A DNA stretch of 60,041 bases from the NCBI GenBank assembly GCA_029255645.1, contig JANLJE010000027.1, positions 1 to 60,041 of the forward strand, read 5' to 3'. The DNA is from Comamonadaceae bacterium. GTDB taxonomy: Bacteria; Pseudomonadota; Gammaproteobacteria; Burkholderiales; Rhodocyclaceae. Below, piece after piece: positions 16,922 through 25,775 of this stretch. How positions within the stretch are numbered: position 1 is the first letter of the stretch; every line of letters starts with the position of its first letter. The position numbers and the translations under genes are program-made. The notes under the pieces are model-generated. The model was not told where the DNA came from. It saw nothing but the letters and a program-made list of their open reading frames with translations, and made no database searches.

Positions 16922-18676
16922 ATGAGTGCCAGCGTTCTTTCCTCCAAAGACCACAAAGGGTTCAGCCTGGATGCGGTCAGCCCCCTTGAAATGCTGGGGG
17001 ATAACCTGAGCAGGCATCTGGACCCGTTCGGTGTGACCACCTCCATGCTCAATGCCCAGGTGGCCTGGTTGATGCACCCCCAGGAAATGGTGCGGGCCAT
17101 GTCTTCCCTGTCCGGCGACCTGATGGCCCTGCAGGCCCATGTGATGCGGCGCGCCTTCGGGATTCCCTCCTCCGATGTGATCCAGCCCAATGCGGATGAC
17201 GCGCGTTTTGCCGACCAGGTCTGGGAAAACGCGCCGACCTGGGACATCATCAAGGAGTGGTATCTGGCGTTCACGCACCGGCTCCAGGACATGTACTACG
17301 AAACCCCGGGCCTGTCCGACAGGGAGCGGCGCCGGGCGGCGTTCTGGTTGCGTAAATGGTTGAATGCGGTGGCACCCACCAATTTCTTCTGGGCCAATCC
17401 GGTGGCACAGCATAAATATGTGGAAAGCCACGGCAAGAGCCTGGCGAACGGTTTTCGTAATTTCATGCGGGATGCCCAGGTCCGCAACATCCAGATGGTG
17501 GAAGACAATGCCTTCGAAGTGGGCCGGGATCTGGCGGTGACGCCGGGCAAGGTGATCTTCCGCAACCGCTTGCTGGAAATCATCCATTACACCCCCACCA
17601 CCGGGCAGGTGCACTCGGTGCCCTTGCTGATCATCACGCCCTGGATCAACAAGTTCTACATCCTCGACCTGAATCCCAAGAAGAGCATGGCCAAATATCT
17701 GGTGGATCAGGGCTTTTCGGTCTTCATCACCAGCTGGAAGAACCCGACGCCGGAGATGTCCGCCATCACTTTCGACGACTATCTGCGTGAAGGGGTGCAT
17801 GAGGCCGTGGAAGTCGTGCGGGATTTCTGTCAGGTACCCAAGGTGCATCTGGTGGGATACTGCATTGGCGGCACCCTGGTTTCCACCTATATGGCCTGGG
17901 CCAATCGTCAGTTTGGCGCCGACAAGGTGCCGGTGGCGGACTGGACCTTGTTTACCACCCTGACGGATTTTTCTCATCCTGGTGATATCGAGGTCTTCAT
18001 CGACGAGACCAGTGTTCGCGCCCTGGAAGAAGCCATGGCCAAGAAAGGCTATCTGGAAGGCAATGAGATGGCATCGGCCTTCCGCATGCTGCGTTCCAAC
18101 AGCCTGGTCTGGCATTACTGGGTGCACAGCTACCTTTATGGCGAGGCCTTGCCGCCGTTCGATGTGCTGTTCTGGAACATGGATACCACGCGCATGCCCT
18201 ATGCCATGCACAGTTTCTACCTGCGCGAGATGTATCTGCACAACAACCTGATCAAGCGCGACAAACTCACCATCGCCGGTCAGGCCATCGACCTGCGCCG
18301 CATTACCCAGCCGCTCTATGCGGTGACGGCGGAAGACGATCATATTGCCCCCTGGGCCCAGTGCTATCGCATCCGCCGGTATGTGAATGTGGATGCGCCG
18401 GTACGTTTTGTACTCTCCACTTCCGGCCACATCCTGGGCATCGTCAATCCCCCCGTGAATCCGCCCAAGCGCGCCTATTGGGCCGGTGAGCCCCAGCCCA
18501 ACGAGCATTACGAGGACTGGCTAAAGCGCAGCCAGAAGCAGCCTGGTACCTGGTGGGAGGACTGGATTCGCTGGCTGCAGGAGCGGGGTGGCGAACTTAT
18601 TGACGCCCTGCCGGTCGAAACCCGCAAGTATCCAGCCCTGGCAGATGCGCCGGGGACTTATGTTCTGGAAAAATGA
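16922..18676 (+). CDS. phaC: Class I polyhydroxyalkanoate synthase
   Basis: Polymerises (R)-3-hydroxyacyl-CoA into PHA on granules. It is 584 residues, typical for class I. The lipase-like box GYCIGG contains the nucleophile C314; D473 (EDDHI) and H503 (SGHILG) complete the triad. The ATG at 16922 is chosen because GGGAGA precedes it and the N-terminus then matches family length; the open frame extends further upstream without support. No phaA or phaB lie beside it. A phasin gene is encoded about 14 kb downstream. Confidence 0.95.
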   Translation: MSASVLSSKDHKGFSLDAVSPLEMLGDNLSRHLDPFGVTTSMLNAQVAWLMHPQEMVRAMSSLSGDLMALQAHVMRRAFGIPSSDVIQPNADDARFADQVWENAPTWDIIKEWYLAFTHRLQDMYYETPGLSDRERRRAAFWLRKWLNAVAPTNFFWANPVAQHKYVESHGKSLANGFRNFMRDAQVRNIQMVEDNAFEVGRDLAVTPGKVIFRNRLLEIIHYTPTTGQVHSVPLLIITPWINKFYILDLNPKKSMAKYLVDQGFSVFITSWKNPTPEMSAITFDDYLREGVHEAVEVVRDFCQVPKVHLVGYCIGGTLVSTYMAWANRQFGADKVPVADWTLFTTLTDFSHPGDIEVFIDETSVRALEEAMAKKGYLEGNEMASAFRMLRSNSLVWHYWVHSYLYGEALPPFDVLFWNMDTTRMPYAMHSFYLREMYLHNNLIKRDKLTIAGQAIDLRRITQPLYAVTAEDDHIAPWAQCYRIRRYVNVDAPVRFVLSTSGHILGIVNPPVNPPKRAYWAGEPQPNEHYEDWLKRSQKQPGTWWEDWIRWLQERGGELIDALPVETRKYPALADAPGTYVLEK

Positions 18677-18710
18677 TTTGTCTGAAAAGACTGCTTGGGT
18701 CAAACGGGGG

Positions 18711-18745
18711 GGCGGATTTTCTGCTACCCTTGGCCGCCTTTTTTT
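18711..18745 (+). terminator. Possible terminator after phaC
   Basis: GGCGG (18711-18715) and CCGCC (18734-18738) form a short stem with a long loop, followed by seven Ts (18739-18745). It lies 35 bases after the phaC stop and just before the next gene on the same strand. Weak stem, good T-run. Confidence 0.45.
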
Positions 18746-18761
18746 ATTGGGTTATAACTTG

Positions 18762-19943
18762 ATGCCTGCCTTGCCGTCCCCGTTCCCTCTGCTGAAAGTC
18801 AAAAACAAGTCACTCCTGCCCATCGTGCAAGGGGGGATGGGGGTCGGAATCTCGGCTCATAAGCTGGTGGGGGCGGTGGCAGCCGAAAATGCGGTAGGCA
18901 CGGTGGCAAGTGTCGACCTGCGCCGCCATCACCCGGACCTGATGGAAATGACCTCCCGTATCAAGGATCGGGATGCCAACAAGCTGGCCATCTGGAAGGC
19001 CAATTGCATCGCCCTGGATCGGGAGATCAAGGGCGCTCAGGAGATCGCCAAAGGCCGGGGCTTGATCGCCGTCAATGTGATGCGGGCGGTGTCCCAGTAT
19101 CAGGAGTATGTTCGCCAGTCCTGTGCCTCCGGGGCCGACGCCATCGTGATGGGGGCCGGCTTGCCGCTGGATCTGCCGGAACTGACTGCTGATTTCCCCG
19201 ATGTAGCCCTGTTTCCCATCCTTTCCGACGTGCGCGGCGTGGTGCTGACCCTGAAGAAATGGATGCGCAAGAACAAACTGCCGGATGCCATCGTGATCGA
19301 GCACCCGGCCTATGCGGGCGGCCACCTGGGGGCCGCCAGGAAGGATGAGCTGGAAGACGAACGCTTCGACTTCGAGGTGGTGATACCCGGGGTGCTGCAA
19401 GCCTTCAAGGATCTGGGCATCGAATCCGAGAACATTCCCCTGATCCCCGCCGGTGGTATCAACAGCCACGAGAAAGTGCTGGACATGTTCAAGCTGGGGG
19501 CCTCCGCCGTGCAGCTTGGCACCGCCTTTGCCGTCTCCGAGGAAGGCGATGCCCATATCGAATTCAAGAAAATCCTTGCCGGCGCCAAACGTGAGGATGT
19601 GGTGGAATTCATGAGCTGTGCCGGCCTGCCGGCCCGGGCCGTGCGCACTCCCTGGCTGGAAAAATACCTGGCCCGGGAAGAACGCCTGATGAAGGCGGCC
19701 GAAACCAAGGATCACCAGTGTACCCTGGCCTGGGACTGCCTGGTGTCCTGCGGTCTGCGGGATGCCAACCCCAAGCATGGTCAGTTCTGTATCGACCATC
19801 AGCTGGCCGCCGCCGTACGCGGCGACGTGCAGAAGGGTCTGTTCTTCCGGGGCAAGGCCAGTCTGCCCTTCGGTTCGGCGATCCGCCCGGTCCATGAACT
19901 GATCCACTACCTGCTCAGCGGGGAAAAGCCCCAGCTCGCATGA
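18762..19943 (+). CDS. Nitronate monooxygenase-like FMN oxidoreductase
   Basis: TIM-barrel flavoprotein of the nitronate monooxygenase / FabK-like superfamily, 393 residues. Visible elements are IVQGGMGVGISAHKLVGAV at the N-terminus, HPAYAGGHLGA, and the FMN phosphate site IPAGGINSHEKV with GASAVQLGTAF. The C-terminal quarter has several cysteines (KDHQCTLAWDCLVSCGLRD), unusual for a simple oxidase. The start at 18762 drops an unlikely N-terminal extension overlapping phaC. Its stop overlaps the next gene as ATGA, so it is coupled to the chemoreceptor-like and di-iron genes that follow. Real substrate unknown. Confidence 0.8.
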   Translation: MPALPSPFPLLKVKNKSLLPIVQGGMGVGISAHKLVGAVAAENAVGTVASVDLRRHHPDLMEMTSRIKDRDANKLAIWKANCIALDREIKGAQEIAKGRGLIAVNVMRAVSQYQEYVRQSCASGADAIVMGAGLPLDLPELTADFPDVALFPILSDVRGVVLTLKKWMRKNKLPDAIVIEHPAYAGGHLGAARKDELEDERFDFEVVIPGVLQAFKDLGIESENIPLIPAGGINSHEKVLDMFKLGASAVQLGTAFAVSEEGDAHIEFKKILAGAKREDVVEFMSCAGLPARAVRTPWLEKYLAREERLMKAAETKDHQCTLAWDCLVSCGLRDANPKHGQFCIDHQLAAAVRGDVQKGLFFRGKASLPFGSAIRPVHELIHYLLSGEKPQLA

Positions 19944-20581
19944 CGCAAATTCCAGGCACCGGGAATCGGGTCCTGATCCCCTGTTCGGCAGGGCAGGACC
20001 TGGTCCGCATCGTTCAGATCAACGAGGAAATAAAATCCATCGTTGCCGTGGCATTCAAGATCAACATCATGGCCTTGAATGCCATTTTTCTGGCCAAGCG
20101 AGCCGGCACCACGGCCTTGGGGTTTGGTGTGCTCTCCAACGAGCTGCGCGTCTTTTCCCAGGATCTGAAGACGGCCATGGGCGGCCTCGGCGGCGCGATC
20201 CACAAGGCCGTCACCGAAGTTTCGGTATTGCTCCAGGATCAGCGGGTCCTGCGCTTGCTGCAGGAAGCCGAACGCCTGAGCGGCGGCAATGCCCGGGTAC
20301 GGGAGGCTGTGCTGGCGCGGCAGGAGAAGCTGGAAAGCCACAAGGCAAACCTGGCTCAGCAACGGCGCCAGCTGAAGCTGGTGCTGGGCAATGTCGCTCA
20401 ACTGGTCGAACTGGGCGGGGTGCTGGCCAAATCGGCCAAGATCGAGGCCGCCTACGGGCAAGCCTTCTCCTTTGCCTTGTCCCAGGTGTCCGGTGAATTT
20501 GATGGCGTGGTGGAGGAAATCCGCCTCTCCCTCAGTCATTTGAACAAGTCTGGTTTTTTTGCCCGAGGTAGGTCGCAATGA
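19940..20581 (+). CDS. Small soluble protein with chemoreceptor signalling-tip motif
   Basis: 213 residues, no membrane segment or signal peptide, predicted almost all helical. Residues 44-70 align without gaps to the cytoplasmic tip of methyl-accepting chemotaxis proteins: MALNAIFLAKRAG then GFGVLSNELR, keeping the LNA, RAG, GF, V, E and R positions. A long helical segment rich in Gln/Leu follows (about 80-200). There is no sensory domain or HAMP, and no obvious methylation helices. It is coupled by ATGA overlaps to the flavoprotein before and the di-iron protein after. I infer a cytosolic signalling partner of the latter; docking to CheA/CheW is untested. Confidence 0.75.
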   Translation: MTQIPGTGNRVLIPCSAGQDLVRIVQINEEIKSIVAVAFKINIMALNAIFLAKRAGTTALGFGVLSNELRVFSQDLKTAMGGLGGAIHKAVTEVSVLLQDQRVLRLLQEAERLSGGNARVREAVLARQEKLESHKANLAQQRRQLKLVLGNVAQLVELGGVLAKSAKIEAAYGQAFSFALSQVSGEFDGVVEEIRLSLSHLNKSGFFARGRSQ

Positions 20582-21318
20582 AGGCAAGCCAATGTTTTTT
20601 TCAGGATGGCGAACACAAATGGGTGGCCATCGTCCGCGATCCCGACCGGCCGGATGCCCTGATTGACACCAACGAATACCTGGTGGCCTGCAACGGTTCC
20701 GGCCTGCTGCTGGACCCGGGCGGCGCCGAAATTTTTCCCGCCGTGTTTTCCGCCCTGTCCTCCGGATTTGATCCGGCATCCCTGGTGGGGCTGTTCGCTT
20801 CCCATCAGGATCCGGACATCATTTCTTCCCTGGCCCTGTGGCTGGAGTTCAACCCCAGGCTGCCCTGTTATGTGAGCTGGCTCTGGGCTTCCTTCATTCC
20901 CCATTTCGGGGGCAGCGCCGAGAGTTTCGTTGCCATTCCCGATGAGGGTATGGAGATCAATCTGAATGGCCTGCCGCTTCAGGCGGTGCCGGCGCACTAC
21001 CTGCATGCATCGGGAAATTTCCATCTTTACGATGCCCGGGCCAAGGTGCTGTTTTCCGGCGACGTGGGAGCGGCGTTGCTGCCTTCCAGGACGGAAGGGC
21101 TGTTCGTGGAAAACTTCGATGCCCACATCCGCCATGCCGAAGCCTTCCATCGCCGCTGGATGGGCTCCAATGAAGCCAAGCGGGCCTGGTGCGAACGGGT
21201 TTCCCGGCTCAAGATCGACATGCTCTGCCCCCAGCACGGCGCCATTTACCAGAATCAGGATGTAGAGCGTTTCATCAACTGGTTTGACGGCCTCAGGGTG
21301 GGTGTAGCCGTCGGCTGA
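20578..21318 (+). CDS. ODP-like di-iron metallo-beta-lactamase-fold protein
   Basis: 246-residue stand-alone metallo-beta-lactamase domain of the flavodiiron/ODP group, lacking the flavodoxin domain. Likely di-iron ligands are all present in order: H76, D78 and D80 (SHQDPDI), H143 (HYLHASGNF), D162 (FSGDVGA) and H220 (CPQHGAIY). The second acidic ligand is Asp rather than the usual Glu. In Treponema denticola a protein of this type (ODP) senses oxygen and iron for a soluble chemoreceptor. The gene overlaps the chemoreceptor-tip gene as ATGA, which strongly suggests a comparable pair. An enzymatic oxygen or NO reductase role is the alternative. Confidence 0.82.
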   Translation: MKASQCFFQDGEHKWVAIVRDPDRPDALIDTNEYLVACNGSGLLLDPGGAEIFPAVFSALSSGFDPASLVGLFASHQDPDIISSLALWLEFNPRLPCYVSWLWASFIPHFGGSAESFVAIPDEGMEINLNGLPLQAVPAHYLHASGNFHLYDARAKVLFSGDVGAALLPSRTEGLFVENFDAHIRHAEAFHRRWMGSNEAKRAWCERVSRLKIDMLCPQHGAIYQNQDVERFINWFDGLRVGVAVG

Positions 21319-21599
21319 ATCGGCCGCACTTCCCCGCCAGGGGTTGATCCTGTCCTGATCATCATCACAATGACCCGCCCTGGCCGTGGCGGGAGACTGT
21401 GCCCCTGTTTTTCATCGTGTTGCACCGGATGCTGCCGTTCTTTACAGCCCCGGTCATTCCCCAGCTCGAAGCCTGGCAGCCCGATGGAGCCCTGTTCCTG
21501 ATTGCCGGAGATCGTTGGCATTGCCTCCTGGTGTTGCAGGGGGCTGTGCTGTAGCGCTCTCTGGGTGAGTTCTGGCCGGCGGTGCTTTTGCCGATATCA
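21319..21599. other. Intergenic region without recognised features
   Basis: This 281-base gap separates the convergent di-iron gene and the exonuclease gene. Small open frames are present on both strands, but none has a ribosome binding site or recognisable product. I see no clear terminator. Confidence 0.4.
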
Positions 21600-22991
21600 T
21601 CAGCGCGGCACTGACGCATCAGCCCATGCCCTGGGGTGCTTGAGTGGCTCGAATCGTCCCAGCTGGCGCACCAGCAGGCGGTAGATGTCTTGATCGAAGG
21701 CCGGGCGTGAGGTGTTCAGGAGGGAGGGGAGGTCGCTCGTGTCACGGATGCTGCCCAGGTAGCGCCAGGCATCTACGAGGTGGGCTTCGTCGCCTTCCCG
21801 CAGCAGGGCCGGGCCGTTGTAGGGCCAGGGCTGGAGCTTGTGGCGGATGAGGGCGCCGATCAGCCGCATGCTGTGCTGGGCCGGGGTTTCCCGGCCGATG
21901 CAGGCGCCCTTGCAGCGTTTGGCCGTGATGCCGCAGCAGGGCTTGCCCGGGGCGGTCTGTTCCAGCCCCAGAAGGGTGTCGCAGAGGCCTTGTTCCGTCG
22001 CCAGGGCGCGCAGGATTTCCAGGGCTTCGCGCGGGCTCTTGAAGAGGCCGTAGCAGGGGGTGTCCAGGGTGAAATCCTGCGCATGGGCCTCGACCAGGCA
22101 GGGTTTCAGCCTGCCTTCACCGAGGTCGTCCAGCCGCCAGGTCAGGAGGACGGAGCTGGATTTCCGCGGGCGGTTGTGGAGTGGCTGGAGTGTTTTGACC
22201 AGGCGATCTTCCAGGAGTCGGGCGCCAATGTCGCCCGGACATTCCTGCCAGTCGAGTCGACGAATCTCCTGATGCATGCGCAAATTCCGGGGGCTGGTGA
22301 AATGGCTGAAGACCTGCTTGCGCAGGTTCTTGGCGCGGCCCACATGGAGGGCCTGGTCGTCGGTGCCGAAGAAGCTGTACACCCCGGCTGCCTCGGGCAG
22401 GGCATCGACGGCCCGGGCCTCCAGGTGCGGCGGCAGGCGGGTCTGGCTTATCTGGTTTTTCATGGCCGCGGCGATGGCGGCGGACCCGGGCTCGGCCTGA
22501 AGGGTCTGCCAGAACTGGTGGATCAGGCTGGCGTCCGCCAGGGCCCGGTGGCGGCAAGGCGCGGTCAGTCCGTGGCGCTGCATCAGCGCATCGAGGTTGT
22601 GCTTCTGGTGTTCCGGAAACAGCTGGCGCGACAGCTTCACCGTGCACAGGGTGTCGGCCTGGAAGCGTAGCCCGGACCGGGCGAATTCCTGCTTGAGAAA
22701 GCCGTAATCGAAGCGGGCATTGTGGGCAATGAACAGCCGTCCCTGGAGCCTGGCGAAGAGCGGGTCCGCCAGTTCGGCAAAGGTGGGGGCTGTAGCCACC
22801 ATGGCGTTGCTGATGCCCGTCAGTTGCTCGATGAAGGGGCTGATCTCCACGCCCGGGTTCACCAGGCTGCTCCAGCTTTCCTCCTGTTCGCCATCCATCA
22901 GCACCATGCCGATTTCGGTGATGCGATCCGTGAGCGGGTTGGTGCCGGTGGTTTCCAGGTCCACGAAGGCGAGGGCGGCGGGAATTTCCAT
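21600..22991 (-). CDS. DnaQ-type 3'-5' exonuclease fused to UvrC/Cho-like GIY-YIG domain
   Basis: 463-residue two-domain nuclease. Residues 1-180 form a DEDDh exonuclease: VDLETTG (D11, E13), HNARFDYGFL (about 91-100) and HRALADA (about 147-153). Residues about 200-290 form a GIY-YIG endonuclease like the UvrC N-terminus: GVYSFFG, LHVGRAKNLRKQV, and a Glu in LLEDRLVKTLQPLHN. The first GIY tyrosine context is somewhat degenerate. A C-terminal tail has several cysteines (CCGITAKRCKGAC). This architecture is known in proteobacteria as a DNA polymerase III epsilon-like/Cho fusion. A role in excision repair is inferred. Confidence 0.88.
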   Translation of the reverse strand: MEIPAALAFVDLETTGTNPLTDRITEIGMVLMDGEQEESWSSLVNPGVEISPFIEQLTGISNAMVATAPTFAELADPLFARLQGRLFIAHNARFDYGFLKQEFARSGLRFQADTLCTVKLSRQLFPEHQKHNLDALMQRHGLTAPCRHRALADASLIHQFWQTLQAEPGSAAIAAAMKNQISQTRLPPHLEARAVDALPEAAGVYSFFGTDDQALHVGRAKNLRKQVFSHFTSPRNLRMHQEIRRLDWQECPGDIGARLLEDRLVKTLQPLHNRPRKSSSVLLTWRLDDLGEGRLKPCLVEAHAQDFTLDTPCYGLFKSPREALEILRALATEQGLCDTLLGLEQTAPGKPCCGITAKRCKGACIGRETPAQHSMRLIGALIRHKLQPWPYNGPALLREGDEAHLVDAWRYLGSIRDTSDLPSLLNTSRPAFDQDIYRLLVRQLGRFEPLKHPRAWADASVPR

Positions 22992-23078
22992 GGTGAATGG
23001 CCTGATGACCGGGGCGAAAGCTGTCGCTATGGTCTATATTGAAGTACAGGATATGTGTTGCATTGAAAGGAGAACATC

Positions 23079-23282
23079 ATGGGTGGCTTCGACGTTCATT
23101 TTGAACCCTGCGCGGCAGTGGGGGAAATGGTCATTACCGACCAGACTCAGTTGGAATGTGCGCATGAGCACGAATGCCCGCCGGGTCGGCAATGTCCTCT
23201 GGATGGTGATTTTGCCGAGGTTTCCGGGCTGGTGGAGGAGATTCCGCCCGAACTCCATGTGCAGGTGCCTCTTCACCATTGA
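23079..23282 (+). CDS. Small Cys/His-rich hypothetical protein
   Basis: 67-residue product, not assigned to a family. Support for a real gene is a strong ribosome binding site AAAGGAGA (23066-23073) at good spacing and a promoter-sized gap from the divergent exonuclease gene. It contains C11 and a cluster C27, H29, H31, C33, C39 (ECAHEHECPPGRQC), then an acidic segment and a terminal HH. The C-x5-C-x5-C spacing with histidines suggests metal or iron-sulfur binding. No membrane segment or signal peptide. Confidence 0.6.
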   Translation: MGGFDVHFEPCAAVGEMVITDQTQLECAHEHECPPGRQCPLDGDFAEVSGLVEEIPPELHVQVPLHH

Positions 23283-23295
23283 GCACCATTGAGGC

Positions 23296-24105
23296 TCAGG
23301 CCTGCAGACGGAGGGTCCGATGGGGCTGGATGGTCTGCAGCAGGGAGGTGAAGATTTTCGGGGTGCCGGCTACCAGATTGCCGGTGTTCAGGTAATTGGC
23401 TTCGCCAGAAAGGTCGCTGACCAAGCCGCCCGCTTCGGAAATCAGGAGGGTGCCGGCAGCCATGTCCCAGGGAGCCAGGCCGAATTCCCAGAAACCGTCC
23501 AGACGGCCTGCGGCCACATAGGCCAGGTCCAGGGCAGCAGCACCGGGACGGCGCAGGCCTGCGGTCTTCTGGGTGAGTTCCTTGAAGATTGCCAGGTAGG
23601 CGTCTTCATGGTCGAAGACCCGGTAAGGAAAGCCGGTGCCGATCAAGGCTTCCTGCAGCTTCAGACGCTTGGAAACGCGGATGCGCCGTTCATTGAGGAA
23701 GGCGCCACCGCCTTTGCTGGCGGTGAACAGTTCGTTGCGGTTGGGGTCGAAGACCACGGCTTGTTCCACCTGGTTGCCCTTGGCCAGGGCAATGGAGATG
23801 GCATACTGGGGAAAGCCGTGGATGAAATTGGTGGTGCCGTCCAGCGGGTCGATGATCCACTGGTATTCAGACTCGCCGCCCTGTCCCGGGGTCTGGCCCG
23901 ACTCCTCTGCTAGAATCCCGTAATCAGGATAGGCCTCCTGGAGGATTTCGATGATGGCCGCTTCGGCGGCCTTGTCCACCTCGGTGACGAAATCATTGGG
24001 CTGCTTGCTTTGCACCTGGATCAGGTTCAGGTCCAGGGAGGCGCGGTTGATGATCTGGCTGGCGCGGCGCGCTGCCTTGGTGGCGATGTTGATGGTTGGA
24101 TGCAT
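23296..24105 (-). CDS. suhB: Inositol-1-monophosphatase family protein
   Basis: Mg-dependent phosphatase of the IMPase family, 269 residues; in E. coli SuhB also joins rRNA antitermination complexes. Metal-binding motifs are [20 protein letters not shown] and [15 protein letters not shown]. Start placed at 24105 ([14 protein letters not shown]), which matches the family N-terminus closely; the open frame extends 11 codons upstream. It is divergent from trmJ, an arrangement also seen in other proteobacteria, and ends close to the small Cys/His gene. Confidence 0.93.
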   Translation of the reverse strand: MHPTINIATKAARRASQIINRASLDLNLIQVQSKQPNDFVTEVDKAAEAAIIEILQEAYPDYGILAEESGQTPGQGGESEYQWIIDPLDGTTNFIHGFPQYAISIALAKGNQVEQAVVFDPNRNELFTASKGGGAFLNERRIRVSKRLKLQEALIGTGFPYRVFDHEDAYLAIFKELTQKTAGLRRPGAAALDLAYVAAGRLDGFWEFGLAPWDMAAGTLLISEAGGLVSDLSGEANYLNTGNLVAGTPKIFTSLLQTIQPHRTLRLQA

Positions 24106-24185
24106 GTAGTTTAAAGAACCCCGGGGCAGCGTTGCCATGTCGGTGACGCTGCCCGTATTGTTTTCGACGAAGCCGCCATTTTAAT

Positions 24186-24932
24186 ATGAACCCGACCGAC
24201 GTGCTTGATCGTATCTCCATCGTGCTTTCCCGTACCAGTCATCCAGGCAATATCGGATCAGCGGCCCGGGCCATGAAAACCATGGGTTTGTCCCGTCTGG
24301 TGCTGGTATCCCCGAAATGTTTTCCCGATCCTGAGGCCGACACCCTGGCTTCCGGAGCTTCCGATATTCTGGTTTCGGCCCGGGTGGTGGATAGTCTGGA
24401 TGCCGCCCTGGCGGATTTTGTCTTCAGCCTGGCGGTCTCGGCTCGCTCCCGGGACCTGGGGCCACCGCCCATGCTGGCCCGGGAAGGGGCGGGCGCCCTG
24501 CTGCAAGAGGCTGCGGCGGGCAAAGAGGTGGCCCTGGTGTTTGGCCATGAAACCTCCGGCTTGTCCAATGACGAGGTTCAGCGTTGCCATGGGGCAGTGA
24601 TGATCGCTGCCGATCCGGGCTTCAGTTCTCTCAATCTGGCGGCTGCCGTGCAGGTATTGTGCTACGAATTGCGCCTGGCGGCCTATGCCGGTGCCCCGCC
24701 TCTGCCGGCGGGAATTACTCCCTTTGTCTCCCCGCCCGCGACCCATCGGGAACAGGAAGGTTTCTACCGCCACCTGGAGCAGGTGATGGTCGCTTCCGGC
24801 TTTCTGGATCCCGCCCAGCCAAAGCGCCTGCTCCCCAAATTGCGGCGGATGTTCGGGCGGGCACGATTGGAGCGGGATGAGGTGAATATCCTGCGGGGGG
24901 TGCTGACCGCCGTGGAAGCCTGGAGAAAATGA
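24186..24932 (+). CDS. trmJ: tRNA (cytidine/uridine-32) 2'-O-methyltransferase
   Basis: SPOUT-family methyltransferase that 2'-O-methylates position 32 of several tRNAs using S-adenosylmethionine. The 248 residues include HPGNIGSAARAMKTMG at the N-terminus, LVFGHETSGLSNDEV and SLNLAAAVQVL, the knot motifs of the family, plus a C-terminal helical extension typical of TrmJ rather than TrmL. It precedes cysE and the isc operon, a common proteobacterial order. Confidence 0.94.
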   Translation: MNPTDVLDRISIVLSRTSHPGNIGSAARAMKTMGLSRLVLVSPKCFPDPEADTLASGASDILVSARVVDSLDAALADFVFSLAVSARSRDLGPPPMLAREGAGALLQEAAAGKEVALVFGHETSGLSNDEVQRCHGAVMIAADPGFSSLNLAAAVQVLCYELRLAAYAGAPPLPAGITPFVSPPATHREQEGFYRHLEQVMVASGFLDPAQPKRLLPKLRRMFGRARLERDEVNILRGVLTAVEAWRK

Positions 24933-25003
24933 ATCGCTATTCTTGATGGAAATAGTCGGGTATTTTACAATCCGGTCCCCAGAAGCAAGGAGTATCACCT
25001 CTC

Positions 25004-25753
25004 ATGTTCCAGACCCTGTGCGAAGATGTTCGATCGGTTTTTGACCGGGACCCTGCTGCGCGTTCGTTCTGGGAGGTGCTCACCTGCTATCCGGGCATCC
25101 ATGCCTTGATCCTGCATCGTCTGGCCCACTGGCTCTGGGGGCATCGCCTGCGCTGGCTGGCCCGGTTTACGGCCCATCTTTCCCGCTGGCTGACGGGCAT
25201 CGAGATTCATCCGGGGGCATCCATCGGACGGCGTTTTTTTATCGACCATGGCATGGGCGTGGTGATTGGGGAAACCGCCGTCATCGGGGACGACGTCACC
25301 CTCTATCACGGCGTCACCCTGGGCGGCACTTCCTGGAACAAGGGCAAGCGCCATCCCACGCTGGCGGACGGGGTGGTGGTGGGCGCGGGGGCCAAGGTGC
25401 TCGGTCCCATCACCGTGGGCGCGGGAGCCAAGGTGGGCTCCAATGCGGTGGTGACCCGGGATGTGCCGGCCGGAGCCACGGCGGTGGGCATCCCTGCCCG
25501 TATTCTTGATGAAGCGCAACGGGAGCGTGAGGCTCAGGCCGCCAGGCTGGGTTTTTCCGCCTATGCGGTAGGGCAGGATCATGATGATCCCCTGGCCCAG
25601 GCCATTCACGGGCTGCTGGACCATGCGGCGGAAACAGACCGGCGTCTGGTGCTGCTGCTGGCGCATCTGGAAGAGGCCGGGGTGAAGGTGGCCGATGTGG
25701 TGGAAAGTGCCGATGAATTCGATTCCGAATACCTGAGTAAAATAGTTGACTAA
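25004..25753 (+). CDS. cysE: Serine O-acetyltransferase
   Basis: Acetylates L-serine with acetyl-CoA in the first step of cysteine synthesis. 249 residues with an N-terminal helical domain and a left-handed beta-helix of hexapeptide repeats, including [39 protein letters not shown] and [17 protein letters not shown] (24987-24992) lies 11 bases upstream of the start. Its last codons contain the -35 box of the isc promoter, so the genes are tightly packed. Supplying cysteine for iron-sulfur assembly is a natural pairing. Confidence 0.95.
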   Translation: MFQTLCEDVRSVFDRDPAARSFWEVLTCYPGIHALILHRLAHWLWGHRLRWLARFTAHLSRWLTGIEIHPGASIGRRFFIDHGMGVVIGETAVIGDDVTLYHGVTLGGTSWNKGKRHPTLADGVVVGAGAKVLGPITVGAGAKVGSNAVVTRDVPAGATAVGIPARILDEAQREREAQAARLGFSAYAVGQDHDDPLAQAIHGLLDHAAETDRRLVLLLAHLEEAGVKVADVVESADEFDSEYLSKIVD

Positions 25754-25775
25754 TGTCGGTCGGAGCCGCTATAGT
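25746..25775 (+). promoter_or_regulatory. isc operon promoter
   Basis: TTGACT (25746-25751), an 18-base spacer and TATAGT (25770-25775) make a good sigma-70 promoter. The -35 overlaps the cysE stop codon. The sequence ATAGTTGAC occurs at 25742-25750 and again at 25771-25779, exactly 29 bases apart, overlapping both promoter elements. Confidence 0.65.
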
